Assembly: GCA_947177525.1 (NCBI GenBank)
Contig: CAMWUW010000002.1
Span: 28,151 to 92,150, forward strand
Length of the DNA stretch: 64,000 nucleotides
Direction of reading: 5' to 3'
Origin: an uncultured Bacteroidales bacterium
GTDB taxonomy: Bacteria > Bacteroidota > Bacteroidia > Bacteroidales > UBA932
The notes under the pieces were generated by a model. That model did not search any database, had not been told where the DNA came from, and saw only the letters and a program-made list of their open reading frames with translations. The translations under genes were made by a program, and so were the position numbers. Positions 40,181-49,118 of the stretch are shown here, in pieces; the first letter of the stretch is position 1; every line of letters starts with the position of its first letter.

Positions 40181-40846
40181 ATGAAAAGAAGCATAATCAT
40201 ATCATATATCATCGCATCCGCTGCACTCATGTCATGCATCTGCTGCCGCGCGCAGCAAAACAGCGGAGGATACATGCAGTATATCGTCGACGGCAGAGAC
40301 ACCGTCTACATCTCAGAACTGCCGGCATCAAAAGTATATTCCAGGATACCCAAGCAGAAAGGCAAGGAATGGAGGAAATACTACAGGCTTGTGCACAATT
40401 TCAGCAAGACATACCCATACGCTCTCGCTGCACGCAAAATGGTCGCGATGGCAGACAGCACCATTGCCGCGGACAAACTGAAAAAGGGCAAGCGAGAAAA
40501 ATACATAAATGCCGTCCAAAAGGAATTGTTCAGCGTATTCGAGAAACCGCTCAGAAATCTGACAGTAAGCCAGGGAGCCCTTTTGATGAAACTGATAGAC
40601 AGAGAAGTGGGCAAATCCTCTTATTATATAATAAAAGACTACAAGAACGGCATGGCCGCCGGATTCTGGCAGGGCGTAGCAAAAATATTCGGTTCCGACC
40701 TGAAAAAGCCGTACGACCCGGAAGGGGACGACATCATGGTTGAAGACCTCGTGAAAATATGGGAAGCCGGGGACTTTCCCGCATTCTATTTTTCGCTGTT
40801 TTGGGAAGACCCTCCCGTCACTGAGATTCCGTCAAAATACAGATAA
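40181..40846 (+). CDS. DUF4294 domain-containing protein
   Basis: Signal/lipoprotein N-terminus; GRDTVYISELPASKVYSRIPKQKGKEWRKYYRLVHNFSKTYPYALAARKM...LLMKLIDREVGKSSYYIIKDYKNGMAAGFWQG. Confidence 0.8.
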   Translation: MKRSIIISYIIASAALMSCICCRAQQNSGGYMQYIVDGRDTVYISELPASKVYSRIPKQKGKEWRKYYRLVHNFSKTYPYALAARKMVAMADSTIAADKLKKGKREKYINAVQKELFSVFEKPLRNLTVSQGALLMKLIDREVGKSSYYIIKDYKNGMAAGFWQGVAKIFGSDLKKPYDPEGDDIMVEDLVKIWEAGDFPAFYFSLFWEDPPVTEIPSKYR

Positions 40847-41538
40847 GGAGAACCTCCGATCCAATCTTTCAAGACATGCAGCTCAGCACCGGACGGCAAT
40901 TTCATATTCACATCCGCATGATAATGCCCAAATATGAAAAAGTCAATCTGATGCTCCCTTGAAAAAGCATCGGCAAATTTGTACAAAGGTTCCTCCTCGC
41001 CACGGAAAACATACTCAGAATGCCTGGCGAGCCGATTGCGCCGTGACCAGCCCTTCCCAAACCGGAATGCAACCCACGGATGCAAAAGGCTGAACAGAAA
41101 CTGAAGCACGCGATTGTGGAATACGCCGCGGAGAATACGGTACCCAAAAGGAACCGGCCCAAGCCCGTCCCCATGTCCAAGGCAAAAACGTTTTCCGGAA
41201 ATCTCCACTACAGCAGGCTGTTCCAGACATTTGATGCCGAGCTCCTCAAAATACCGGTATGCCCACACATCATGGTTCCCACGGAAAAAGAACACCTGCA
41301 CCCCCTTGTCAATCAGCTCCTGCAGGGCCGCAAAAATTCTGACATATCCTTTTGGCACCACATCCCTGTACTCATACCAAAAGTCCCATATATCACCCAA
41401 GAGATACAGTCTGTCCGTATCTTCCGGCAAAGAGCGCAAGAATTGCAGAAACCTCAGTTCCCGGCCGCACGGGTCAGAAACATCAAGCCCAAGATGGACA
41501 TCCGACACGAAGTAACAGAGTCTGCGCCCCATGTCCAT
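40786..41538 (-). CDS. lpxH: UDP-2,3-diacylglucosamine diphosphatase-like metallophosphoesterase
   Basis: YFVSDVHLGL...LYLLGDIWDFWYEY...VFFFRGNHDVW...LGHGDGLG...FGHYHAD; ATG overlaps the uppP stop. Confidence 0.8.
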   Translation of the reverse strand: MDMGRRLCYFVSDVHLGLDVSDPCGRELRFLQFLRSLPEDTDRLYLLGDIWDFWYEYRDVVPKGYVRIFAALQELIDKGVQVFFFRGNHDVWAYRYFEELGIKCLEQPAVVEISGKRFCLGHGDGLGPVPFGYRILRGVFHNRVLQFLFSLLHPWVAFRFGKGWSRRNRLARHSEYVFRGEEEPLYKFADAFSREHQIDFFIFGHYHADVNMKLPSGAELHVLKDWIGGSPYLYFDGISVTGGSSQNSEK

Positions 41539-42347
41539 CACGCAAATATGAAAATTGCCGCAGAAACGACAAGACAATACAAGGCGAACCACGAAAGACT
41601 CGCCCTCTTGACAAGCGCAACCATAGCCTTGCACGCAAGCAGTCCGGACAGGAAGGCTGACACAAAGCCGAGCAGCAGAGGAAGCATACCTACGGAAGAA
41701 GACGAGAATTCACCGCCGACAATCTCCAGAAAAGCCTCCCCGAGAATAGGGACCAGCACCATAAGGAAAGAAAACTGCGCCATGACATTCCTGCGCACCC
41801 CGCAAATGAGCCCGGCAGAAATCGTTGTGCCGGAGCGCGACAAGCCGGGAATCACAGCAAAAGCCTGACCGATGCCGACAGCAAAAGCCTGCCAATAGGA
41901 AATGCCGTTCCGGCTTTCATTTGCCGGAAACACTGACGGACGTCCGGGCCTGGAGGCATAATCAGAAAAGAACAGCAGGACCGCCGTAGCCACGAGAGCG
42001 GCAGCAACAACAAAGACGGAGCCGAAAAGCCCCTCCACGGCATCCTTCAAAAAGACTCCCACTATGAAAATCGGGATCATGGACACGCAGAGCTTGAGCA
42101 CATAATCCGTCTCATCATTATATTTAAAGCGGAACAGCCCCTTGAGCAATCCCCATATCTGCCGGCGGAAAACCACAATCGTACTGAGCACGGTGGCAGC
42201 ATGCACAACAGTCGTAAACATGAGGTCATCCTTCACCTCAATGCCGAGCAGGGCCTTCCCTATCTCAAGATGACCGCTGCTGCTTACCGGCAAAAATTCC
42301 GTAAGTCCCTGCACAAGTCCCAGCAAGACTGCCTCAAACCACTCCAT
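41538..42347 (-). CDS. uppP: Undecaprenyl-diphosphate phosphatase
   Basis: MEWFEAVLLGLVQGLTEFLPVSSSGHLEIG...AVIPGLSRSGTTISAGL. Confidence 0.95.
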   Translation of the reverse strand: MEWFEAVLLGLVQGLTEFLPVSSSGHLEIGKALLGIEVKDDLMFTTVVHAATVLSTIVVFRRQIWGLLKGLFRFKYNDETDYVLKLCVSMIPIFIVGVFLKDAVEGLFGSVFVVAAALVATAVLLFFSDYASRPGRPSVFPANESRNGISYWQAFAVGIGQAFAVIPGLSRSGTTISAGLICGVRRNVMAQFSFLMVLVPILGEAFLEIVGGEFSSSSVGMLPLLLGFVSAFLSGLLACKAMVALVKRASLSWFALYCLVVSAAIFIFA

Positions 42348-42352
42348 GTCCC

Positions 42353-42586
42353 CTACTGTTTTTTAAAGACCTTCATGATTGCCACAATCTCGATCACCAT
42401 CCCCAGGACAATAACCACCGGAGCCGCAACCATCCTCCTGAAATTAAACATCTCGTAATTGAAGACCTGAGGGTCGTCACTTCCTCCGCCTGACATGAGT
42501 ATATAGCCGGATACCATCACAATAAGTCCGGCCAAAAGATATTTCAGCCCACGCGGGGTCATAGCCATCTGTGTATTATTTCCCAT
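42353..42586 (-). CDS. DUF3098 domain-containing small membrane protein
   Basis: MTPRGLKYLLAGLIVMVSGYILMSGGGSDDPQVFNYEMFNFRRMVAAPVVIVLGMVIEIVAIM, two TM helices, adjacent to ftsX. Confidence 0.8.
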   Translation of the reverse strand: MGNNTQMAMTPRGLKYLLAGLIVMVSGYILMSGGGSDDPQVFNYEMFNFRRMVAAPVVIVLGMVIEIVAIMKVFKKQ

Positions 42587-42590
42587 ACGC

Positions 42591-43469
42591 CTAATAATAT
42601 AGCTCATCCTTGCCCAATGAAATGAGCTTGTTAACAACAAAATATGTACTTGTAATGCATATCACCAGACCGCTGGCGAGCACAATGCCGATTACGGAAA
42701 GCAGAAGCTCCATACGGAATACCTCAAAAAGCTGGACAAATTCGCTTCTGATGAAAAACATGACCCCAAGCAGGGCAATGACGGCAAGAAAAGCCGCAAA
42801 TATTCCCTGGAAAGCCGCCTGCACGAGGAAAGGAGCCCGGATAAACTTACGCGTAGCCCCGACAAGCTTCATTGTGTGAATCGTGAACCGGCGGGCAAAC
42901 ACATTCAGCCTCACGGTATTGTTGATCAGCACAAAGGATATGAACAGCATCAGGCATATAAATACGCCCAGGACAGTGGAAATCTTGCTGAGATTTGCAT
43001 TCAGCGCATCCACAAGCGACATCTGATAATTCACCTCATCCACAAGAGGAGAAGTGCAGATAATATCGCGGACAACATTGAGACTGTCAGACGAGACATA
43101 TTCCGCCATAAGGGTAACATCAATGGAAATAGGTATGGGAGATGTCTCGAATACCTCCAGGAAATCGTCTCCGAGCTGCCGGGCAAGCTCTTTCTCCCCC
43201 TGCTCGCGCGAAACAAATGCAGTCTTCTTTATAAACGGCTCATTCCCGAGGGACTCGCAGAAAGCAAGCGCATCGTCTTCCTTGACATTCTGCTTCATGA
43301 GTACAGACACCTGCATGTTTTCCTTGAAATAATCGGAAACCCCCTTGGCATTGACCAGCAGCATACTCGCCACTCCCACCAGCAGCAGCACGAGGCTTAT
43401 GCTGATGAGAGAAGAAAGGTAGGCATTGGCAAGCCTCCTCTTCATCATCTTGTTATCTCCTTTACCCAT
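42591..43469 (-). CDS. ftsX: Cell division protein FtsX
   Basis: 4-TM permease with FtsX N-terminal ECD; VNYQMSLVDALNANLSKISTVLGVF...RFTIHTMKLVGATRKFIRAPFLVQAAFQG. Confidence 0.9.
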   Translation of the reverse strand: MGKGDNKMMKRRLANAYLSSLISISLVLLLVGVASMLLVNAKGVSDYFKENMQVSVLMKQNVKEDDALAFCESLGNEPFIKKTAFVSREQGEKELARQLGDDFLEVFETSPIPISIDVTLMAEYVSSDSLNVVRDIICTSPLVDEVNYQMSLVDALNANLSKISTVLGVFICLMLFISFVLINNTVRLNVFARRFTIHTMKLVGATRKFIRAPFLVQAAFQGIFAAFLAVIALLGVMFFIRSEFVQLFEVFRMELLLSVIGIVLASGLVICITSTYFVVNKLISLGKDELYY

Positions 43470-43553
43470 ACTTTTCCAATCGGGCCCAAAGATAGTGAAA
43501 TATCAAAAAAAATTATTATCTTTGTAGAGATTTTGTCATTAAAAACAGACAGT

Positions 43554-44375
43554 ATGGGAAATTCAGTCAAAAGAGTCCTGTTCGTAAATTCGGAGATATT
43601 TCCTTATCTTCCTGAGTCCGAAATCTCAAAGATCGGAAGATTCCTGCCTCAGGGCATTCAGGAAAGAGGAAAAGAAATCAGGTCCTTCATGCCAAGATAC
43701 GGATGCATCAATGAGAGGAAAAACCAGCTGCACGAGGTAATCCGCCTTTCGGGCATGAATATCATTATCAACGATGTGGACAGGCCGCTCGTCATAAAGG
43801 TCGCCTCCATATCGGCTGCAAGAATGCAGGTTTACTTCATTGACAACGAAGACTACTTCCACAGAAAAAGCATTTACCGGGACGAAAACGGCATTTTCCA
43901 TGAAGACAATGGAGAAAGGGCCATATTTTTTGCGCGCGGCGTGCTCGAGACTGTCAAAAAGCTCAGATGGGCACCCGACATAATCCATTGCCACGGATGG
44001 ATATCACACATTCTTCCACTTTATCTTAAAAAGGCATATATTGACGACCCTATATTCTCCGGCAGCAAAATAGTATTGTCGCTGTACGATGACACACCTG
44101 CGGAAAAATTCCCTTCCGACATAAAGGAAAAAATCCTTTTCGGAGGAATCGGGGAAGATGACCTTGGACTCTTGTCAGGAGAGGTAGATGGCACGGAACT
44201 TGCAAAACTCGCGGCCAGCTATTCTGACGGAATAATATTCGGTTCGGAATCGATACCAGGCGAACTGGAAGAATATTGCAGGAATTCCGGACGCCCAATC
44301 CTTGATTTTAATGCAGAGGCGGTCCAGGACGGATCATACATAGAAGAATACAACAGTTTTTACGACCAGTTATAA
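43554..44375 (+). CDS. Glycogen/starch synthase N-terminal (GT5) domain-only protein
   Basis: RVLFVNSEIFPYLPESEISKIGRFLPQGIQERGKEIRSFMPRYGCINERKNQLHEVIRLSGM...PDIIHCHGW; ATG at 43554 (ORF-track start is a spurious extension). Confidence 0.8.
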   Translation: MGNSVKRVLFVNSEIFPYLPESEISKIGRFLPQGIQERGKEIRSFMPRYGCINERKNQLHEVIRLSGMNIIINDVDRPLVIKVASISAARMQVYFIDNEDYFHRKSIYRDENGIFHEDNGERAIFFARGVLETVKKLRWAPDIIHCHGWISHILPLYLKKAYIDDPIFSGSKIVLSLYDDTPAEKFPSDIKEKILFGGIGEDDLGLLSGEVDGTELAKLAASYSDGIIFGSESIPGELEEYCRNSGRPILDFNAEAVQDGSYIEEYNSFYDQL

Positions 44376-46084
44376 TGAATCTGAATTTTTTTGGCGGGGT
44401 CAGCCGCCTTGCGGCTATCGGTGCGATACTGCTTGGCTCCGCATCATGCATATACGTAGACGAGACACTCGGAAAAAATTTCATACCGACCGACCAGAAA
44501 TGGAACGTCTTCACTCCTGAACCGGTGCCTCTTACGCAGATACAGATGCACATGGCAGACAGCCTGTCCGGCTACAGCACTTCAAGGTTTACTTTCGGCT
44601 CCATAAGCGACGATATACTTGGCCCATGCGTAAAAAGCGCCAGCTTTACACTGGTTCCGGTCCAGGACAGCCTCGACTTCGGAGAGAACATAAGAATACG
44701 CGGATTCCATTTCACGGCAGTCAAGGACACCGTGTCTGTAAACGATGAAAGCCAGAAGAAAATAATACAGAACGTGTACGTTTCCGAGCTGAAGGCTCCG
44801 CTTGACTCTAATGTCATGTACGCCGGTTCTTTTATGAATTCGCAGGAAACAAGGGACAAGTATCTGGATCTCGGCAATATAATAACAGACGGAATACCTG
44901 TATATGAAGGAGGCGACTCCCTCAGTTTTGAATTCAGCAGGACATTTGCTGAAAAAATCGTGAAGAAGCTGAACAGGACTCCTCTTGACAGCATGGACCT
45001 GTACCTGAAGGAAGTTCCTGGAATATATATCACGACCGACGCCCCGGCTGGAAACGGAGGCAGGATCAACATGTTCAATGTTGAGATAGGGAAAAACGAC
45101 AGCGGGTATATAACCGGAAACTATGCAGAGCTGAAGATTACGGCGGACTACGGTGACAGGAAAGATGTGGACACTTCATTCGTCTTCATCTTCGGTCTGG
45201 GAGACTTCCTGAAGAATCTTTCAAGCACATCAAATCTTACACAGTATGCATTCAACTCCGGAGAGCATGCGACGGCAAAGGAATACTCCAAAGGCATACT
45301 TGCAGATGAAAAGATATATATAGAGGGAGGATGCGGCATCAAGCCGGTGGTAAAGGCCTCCGAAATAAAGGACATACTTGAAGCAGAACTGGCTGCAGCA
45401 GGAATAAAGGACTACAAGGAGGTTGTGGTAAACAAGGCCACGATAATATTGCCTTACGATGCCGCCGGTGACTATTCTGCACTTGACAACTATCCTATGA
45501 TTCTGAGCCCTACTGTAAGGCTCAGGAGCAGCGACAGGAAATATGTTTCTTTTGCCGGTCTTACGGATTCAAGCATAGAAAGTGAAAACCAGGGCGACAT
45601 AAACAGGTCTCTGTCCGTATATTCACCAGACATAAGCCACCACGTGCAGGAAATCCTCAAGCTTGACAGAAATGACGCTGATTTTTCCGAAACAATCGGT
45701 AATTATGACATCTGGTTCCTTATAATGCATACGGAGACGTCATCCGCATCGAACTCATCAAACAGCAGCTATATGCAGGATTACTACAATAACCTGCTGT
45801 ACAATTCATACTACAACAATATGATGTACAATCCTTATGGATACGGCAGCTACGGCTATGGAGGATACGGATATGGATACGGAGGATATGGATATGGCAA
45901 CAACTATTATAATTATATGATGATGGCCATGTATTCCAGCTCATACGGTTCGTCCACGGAAACACTTACGACAGAAATGGACAAGGACAGGTATTACAGG
46001 GCAATACTGAACGGCCCGGGAGCATCATCATCTGTACCTCAGCTGAAAATCACATTCTCTGCACCAAAGACAGCAGAAGAATAG
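44375..46084 (+). CDS. DUF4270 domain-containing lipoprotein with Tyr/Gly-rich insert
   Basis: AAIGAILLGSASCIYVDETLGKNFIPTDQKWNVFTPEPVPLTQIQMHMADSLSGYSTSRFTFGSISDDILGPCVKSASFTL; TAATG overlap with the upstream gene. Confidence 0.82.
   Translation: MNLNFFGGVSRLAAIGAILLGSASCIYVDETLGKNFIPTDQKWNVFTPEPVPLTQIQMHMADSLSGYSTSRFTFGSISDDILGPCVKSASFTLVPVQDSLDFGENIRIRGFHFTAVKDTVSVNDESQKKIIQNVYVSELKAPLDSNVMYAGSFMNSQETRDKYLDLGNIITDGIPVYEGGDSLSFEFSRTFAEKIVKKLNRTPLDSMDLYLKEVPGIYITTDAPAGNGGRINMFNVEIGKNDSGYITGNYAELKITADYGDRKDVDTSFVFIFGLGDFLKNLSSTSNLTQYAFNSGEHATAKEYSKGILADEKIYIEGGCGIKPVVKASEIKDILEAELAAAGIKDYKEVVVNKATIILPYDAAGDYSALDNYPMILSPTVRLRSSDRKYVSFAGLTDSSIESENQGDINRSLSVYSPDISHHVQEILKLDRNDADFSETIGNYDIWFLIMHTETSSASNSSNSSYMQDYYNNLLYNSYYNNMMYNPYGYGSYGYGGYGYGYGGYGYGNNYYNYMMMAMYSSSYGSSTETLTTEMDKDRYYRAILNGPGASSSVPQLKITFSAPKTAEE
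45836..45900 (+). repeat. Tandem Tyr-Gly codon repeat within the DUF4270 CDS
   Basis: Encodes YGYGSYGYGGYGYGYGGYGYG; recurring tayggm units. Confidence 0.9.
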
Positions 46085-46120
46085 CAAATCGCCTTGCGCC
46101 ACAGCTTGCGGCAATAAACA

Positions 46121-46160
46121 AAAAAACAGGACATCTTTTTGAGGACGTCCTGTTTTTTTT
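46121..46160. terminator. Bidirectional terminator between DUF4270 and acpP
   Basis: aaaaaaacaggacatctttttgaggacgtcctgtttttttt. Confidence 0.85.
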
Positions 46161-46178
46161 GTCTGTATCCGACAGAGA

Positions 46179-46421
46179 TTATTTCTTGTTTACAATCTCC
46201 TCGATATACTTGATGGCATCACCGACTGTGCCGATTTTGTCTGCATCGTTGTCATCAATCTCAATATCGAATTTCTTCTCGAAATCCATGATAAGCTCTA
46301 CGATGTCAAGTGAATCTGCGCCGAGATCGTTTGTAAAGCTGGCTGTTTCAGTCACTTCAGATGCGTCAACGCCCAATTTCTCGACGATGATTGCCTTTAC
46401 GTCTTCTGCAATATTTGCCAT
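46179..46421 (-). CDS. acpP: Acyl carrier protein
   Basis: [36 protein letters not shown] phosphopantetheine site. Confidence 0.96.
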   Translation of the reverse strand: MANIAEDVKAIIVEKLGVDASEVTETASFTNDLGADSLDIVELIMDFEKKFDIEIDDNDADKIGTVGDAIKYIEEIVNKK

Positions 46422-46553
46422 AACGTTTAAATTTTAGTTAATAATTAGTATTTTAATACACGTATATGCGCTAAAAAACGGTGCAAAATAAATAAAAAAA
46501 ATCCAAAAATAAAAATTTTAGGCAGCGAGAATGGCCTTAAAGGGCCATACAGG

Positions 46554-47249
46554 CTAATTCTTGCTGAGTCTGAGCCACACACGAAGCCCGTTGAGAGAAT
46601 TCAGGAGATAGAAAATCCACATGATGACCATCACCTCAGCATGAGCCTGTCCCCTTGCCACACATATACACCACATGACAACGCTGAGGACATTTGTGAT
46701 AATCCAAAGGACCCACTGCTCCATAAATGCCATGGCCATAAGGGCCTGGGCGACAATGCTCAGAACAGTAGTAGCGGAATCCTTGAAAGGCTGCGGGTCG
46801 TCAAAATACATAAGCAAGAAACCGAAACCTACGACAGCTGCAGCACAGAAGGCAGCAAGAGCGACGCGCTGTATGGCAGTCATGCGCCTCGCCCGGACTC
46901 TTGTGTCACTGTTTTTTACGGAATTATCACGTGAGAAGGACGCTCCTCTTTTCCTCCACGAATACCAGCCGACAAACTGCATAGGAAGGTAGTAAAGAGC
47001 ATTAAGTCCGGCATCTCCATACAAGGCGGCCTTATAAGAAATGTAGGCATAAAGAGAGACATTGACGACTCCGAAGGCATAGTTCCAGATGCTTCCCTTG
47101 GCCACAAGCACAACGCACAAGACACCCGCAATGCCGGCAATTGAACCAGTCAAATCAACATTTTGCGAGAAAAAAGAATAAAGGGCATTGGAACAGATGA
47201 CCCCAGCTATAAGAAAATAGTCGTAAGCCGACAGTACTTTGTTGTTCAT
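46554..47249 (-). CDS. pnuC: Nicotinamide riboside transporter PnuC family protein
   Basis: KGSIWNYAFGVVNVSLYAYISYKAALYGDAGLNALYYLPMQFVGWYSWRK...MEQWVLWIITNVLSVVMWCI. Confidence 0.88.
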   Translation of the reverse strand: MNNKVLSAYDYFLIAGVICSNALYSFFSQNVDLTGSIAGIAGVLCVVLVAKGSIWNYAFGVVNVSLYAYISYKAALYGDAGLNALYYLPMQFVGWYSWRKRGASFSRDNSVKNSDTRVRARRMTAIQRVALAAFCAAAVVGFGFLLMYFDDPQPFKDSATTVLSIVAQALMAMAFMEQWVLWIITNVLSVVMWCICVARGQAHAEVMVIMWIFYLLNSLNGLRVWLRLSKN

Positions 47250-47276
47250 GGTTTTTTTTGCATTTTGGCGGACCTG

Positions 47277-49076
47277 TCAGTCCAGTTTCTTGTTCAGGTG
47301 CTCGTGAATAGCTTCTGCCAGAGGGCGGCTGACCGTAGCGGCGAGGTCTTCGACCGACGCCGCCGCTATGCGGGCTACGCTCCCATAGCGGAGCAGCAGA
47401 CGCTGCTCGGTCTTGCCGCCTACGCCCTTGATCTCTCTCAATGCAGACTCAATCTGCGACTTGCTCCTTAGATTTCTGTGGAAAGTGATTCCGAAGCGGT
47501 GGGCTTCATCCCTTATCTGCTGCAACACCTTCAAGGCAGAAGAGTTCCTGTCAATGAACAATGGATACGGGTCCCCTACCCTTATCACTTCCTCAAGTCT
47601 TTTTGCCAGCCCGATGACGGTAAGCCTGTCCGTAAGCCCAAGTTCAGCAAGCGCCTCGAATGCAAAGGCAAGCTGGCCCTTTCCCCCGTCAATCACGACA
47701 AGCTGCGGCAAGTCGTCCGGATTCTCGGCCAGCATCCTCGAATAGCGCCTGTTCACAACCTCCTTCATTGAGGCATAGTCATTTGCCCCAACTACAGTCT
47801 TTATTTTGAAATGTCTGTAATCCTTTTTAGAAGGCTGCGCCCCACGAAAGACAACGCATGAGGCCACTGGATTCGTACCCTGGATATTTGAATTGTCAAA
47901 GCATTCGATATGTTCCGGAAGCACATCCATTCCCAGAGCATTCTTCAGTTCATCCATCACCTTCATCCTGTAATCATCAGGATCCGTATGCTCACGCTGC
48001 TTCAAGGCATTGAATCTCATTTCCTTTGCATTCTTTGCGCTCAATTCGAGCAGGGCAAGCTTATCTCCCCTTGCAGGTACTTTGAATTCAATGTTTTCCA
48101 TTTCAAGCTCCGGCATGAAAGGGACGATGATTTCCCGGGACAGTGCACCGAACTTGGCCTTTATCTCCGAAATAAACATCTCCAGCACCGCCTCTCTGCT
48201 TTCTTCGATATGAAGTCTGAAGCCAAGATTCAAAGACTGCACGATTGCTCCCATGCGCACACGCATGAAATTGCCGAATGCATCGCTTCCGTCGATGATC
48301 AAAGAAAAGACATCAGCATCTCCGACCATGGAATTCATGATTATAGACTTGCTGTAATGTTTCTCGAGCGAAAGCATCTTCTCCTTGTAAACATTTGCCT
48401 CCTCGAATTCCATACGGGAGGCAGCTTCCTGCATAAGTTCCCTGTAGTGCTGGATCATCTCTCGCCCGCCTCCTTTCAGCAGACGCACAATCTCTTCGAT
48501 ATTGTCGTTATATTCCTTCTTGGAAATTGCCCCGATGCAACATCCGCGGCATTTCCCGATATGGAAATTGAGACATGGCCGGTACTTGCCGCGCAGAATT
48601 GCATCCGAATCGATTTTCAGATTGCATGTGCGGAGAGGATACATGCCGTGAAACAGCTCAAGCAGGTTTCTTGCATGAACCACACTGCTGTACGGTCCGA
48701 AATACCTCGAGCCGTCTCTGACAACCTTGCGAGTAAGAAACACCTTCGGGAATTCGTCGGCACTGACACAAATCCACGGATATGTCTTGGAATCCTTAAG
48801 AAGTATATTGTAGCGGGGCTTATACTGCTTTATGAGATTATTCTCCAGCAAAAGGGCATCCGCTTCAGATTCTACAACCGTGTACTGGGCATCAGCAATC
48901 TTGGAAACCATCAGAGCAGTCTTGCGTGTAAGCCTATCTGCCGGTACAAAATATTGCGCCACCCTTTTGTGCAGGTCCTTGGCCTTGCCTACATAGATGA
49001 CATTCCCCTCAGCGTCATAATATCTGTAGACGCCGGGGGAATGCGGAAATAATGATATTTTCTCCCGTAGTGTCAT
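47277..49076 (-). CDS. uvrC: Excinuclease ABC subunit UvrC
   Basis: LREKISLFPHSPGVYRYYDAEGNVIYVGKAKDLHKRV (GIY-YIG); ECFDNSNIQGTNPVASCVVF; C-terminal HhH. Confidence 0.96.
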   Translation of the reverse strand: MTLREKISLFPHSPGVYRYYDAEGNVIYVGKAKDLHKRVAQYFVPADRLTRKTALMVSKIADAQYTVVESEADALLLENNLIKQYKPRYNILLKDSKTYPWICVSADEFPKVFLTRKVVRDGSRYFGPYSSVVHARNLLELFHGMYPLRTCNLKIDSDAILRGKYRPCLNFHIGKCRGCCIGAISKKEYNDNIEEIVRLLKGGGREMIQHYRELMQEAASRMEFEEANVYKEKMLSLEKHYSKSIIMNSMVGDADVFSLIIDGSDAFGNFMRVRMGAIVQSLNLGFRLHIEESREAVLEMFISEIKAKFGALSREIIVPFMPELEMENIEFKVPARGDKLALLELSAKNAKEMRFNALKQREHTDPDDYRMKVMDELKNALGMDVLPEHIECFDNSNIQGTNPVASCVVFRGAQPSKKDYRHFKIKTVVGANDYASMKEVVNRRYSRMLAENPDDLPQLVVIDGGKGQLAFAFEALAELGLTDRLTVIGLAKRLEEVIRVGDPYPLFIDRNSSALKVLQQIRDEAHRFGITFHRNLRSKSQIESALREIKGVGGKTEQRLLLRYGSVARIAAASVEDLAATVSRPLAEAIHEHLNKKLD

Positions 49077-49118
49077 CACAACATCTTTCCGTACTTCAGG
49101 CACGGAAAGAGAGAGAAA

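Noticed and set aside
42876-43553. Upstream extension of the 42876-44375 ORF
   Set aside because: Antisense to ftsX; the GT5-like homology starts at the ATG at 43554, just after a TATCTTTG promoter element.
47910-49052. 380-aa plus-strand ORF
   Set aside because: Fully antisense to uvrC, which is unambiguous; composition is typical of a shadow ORF.
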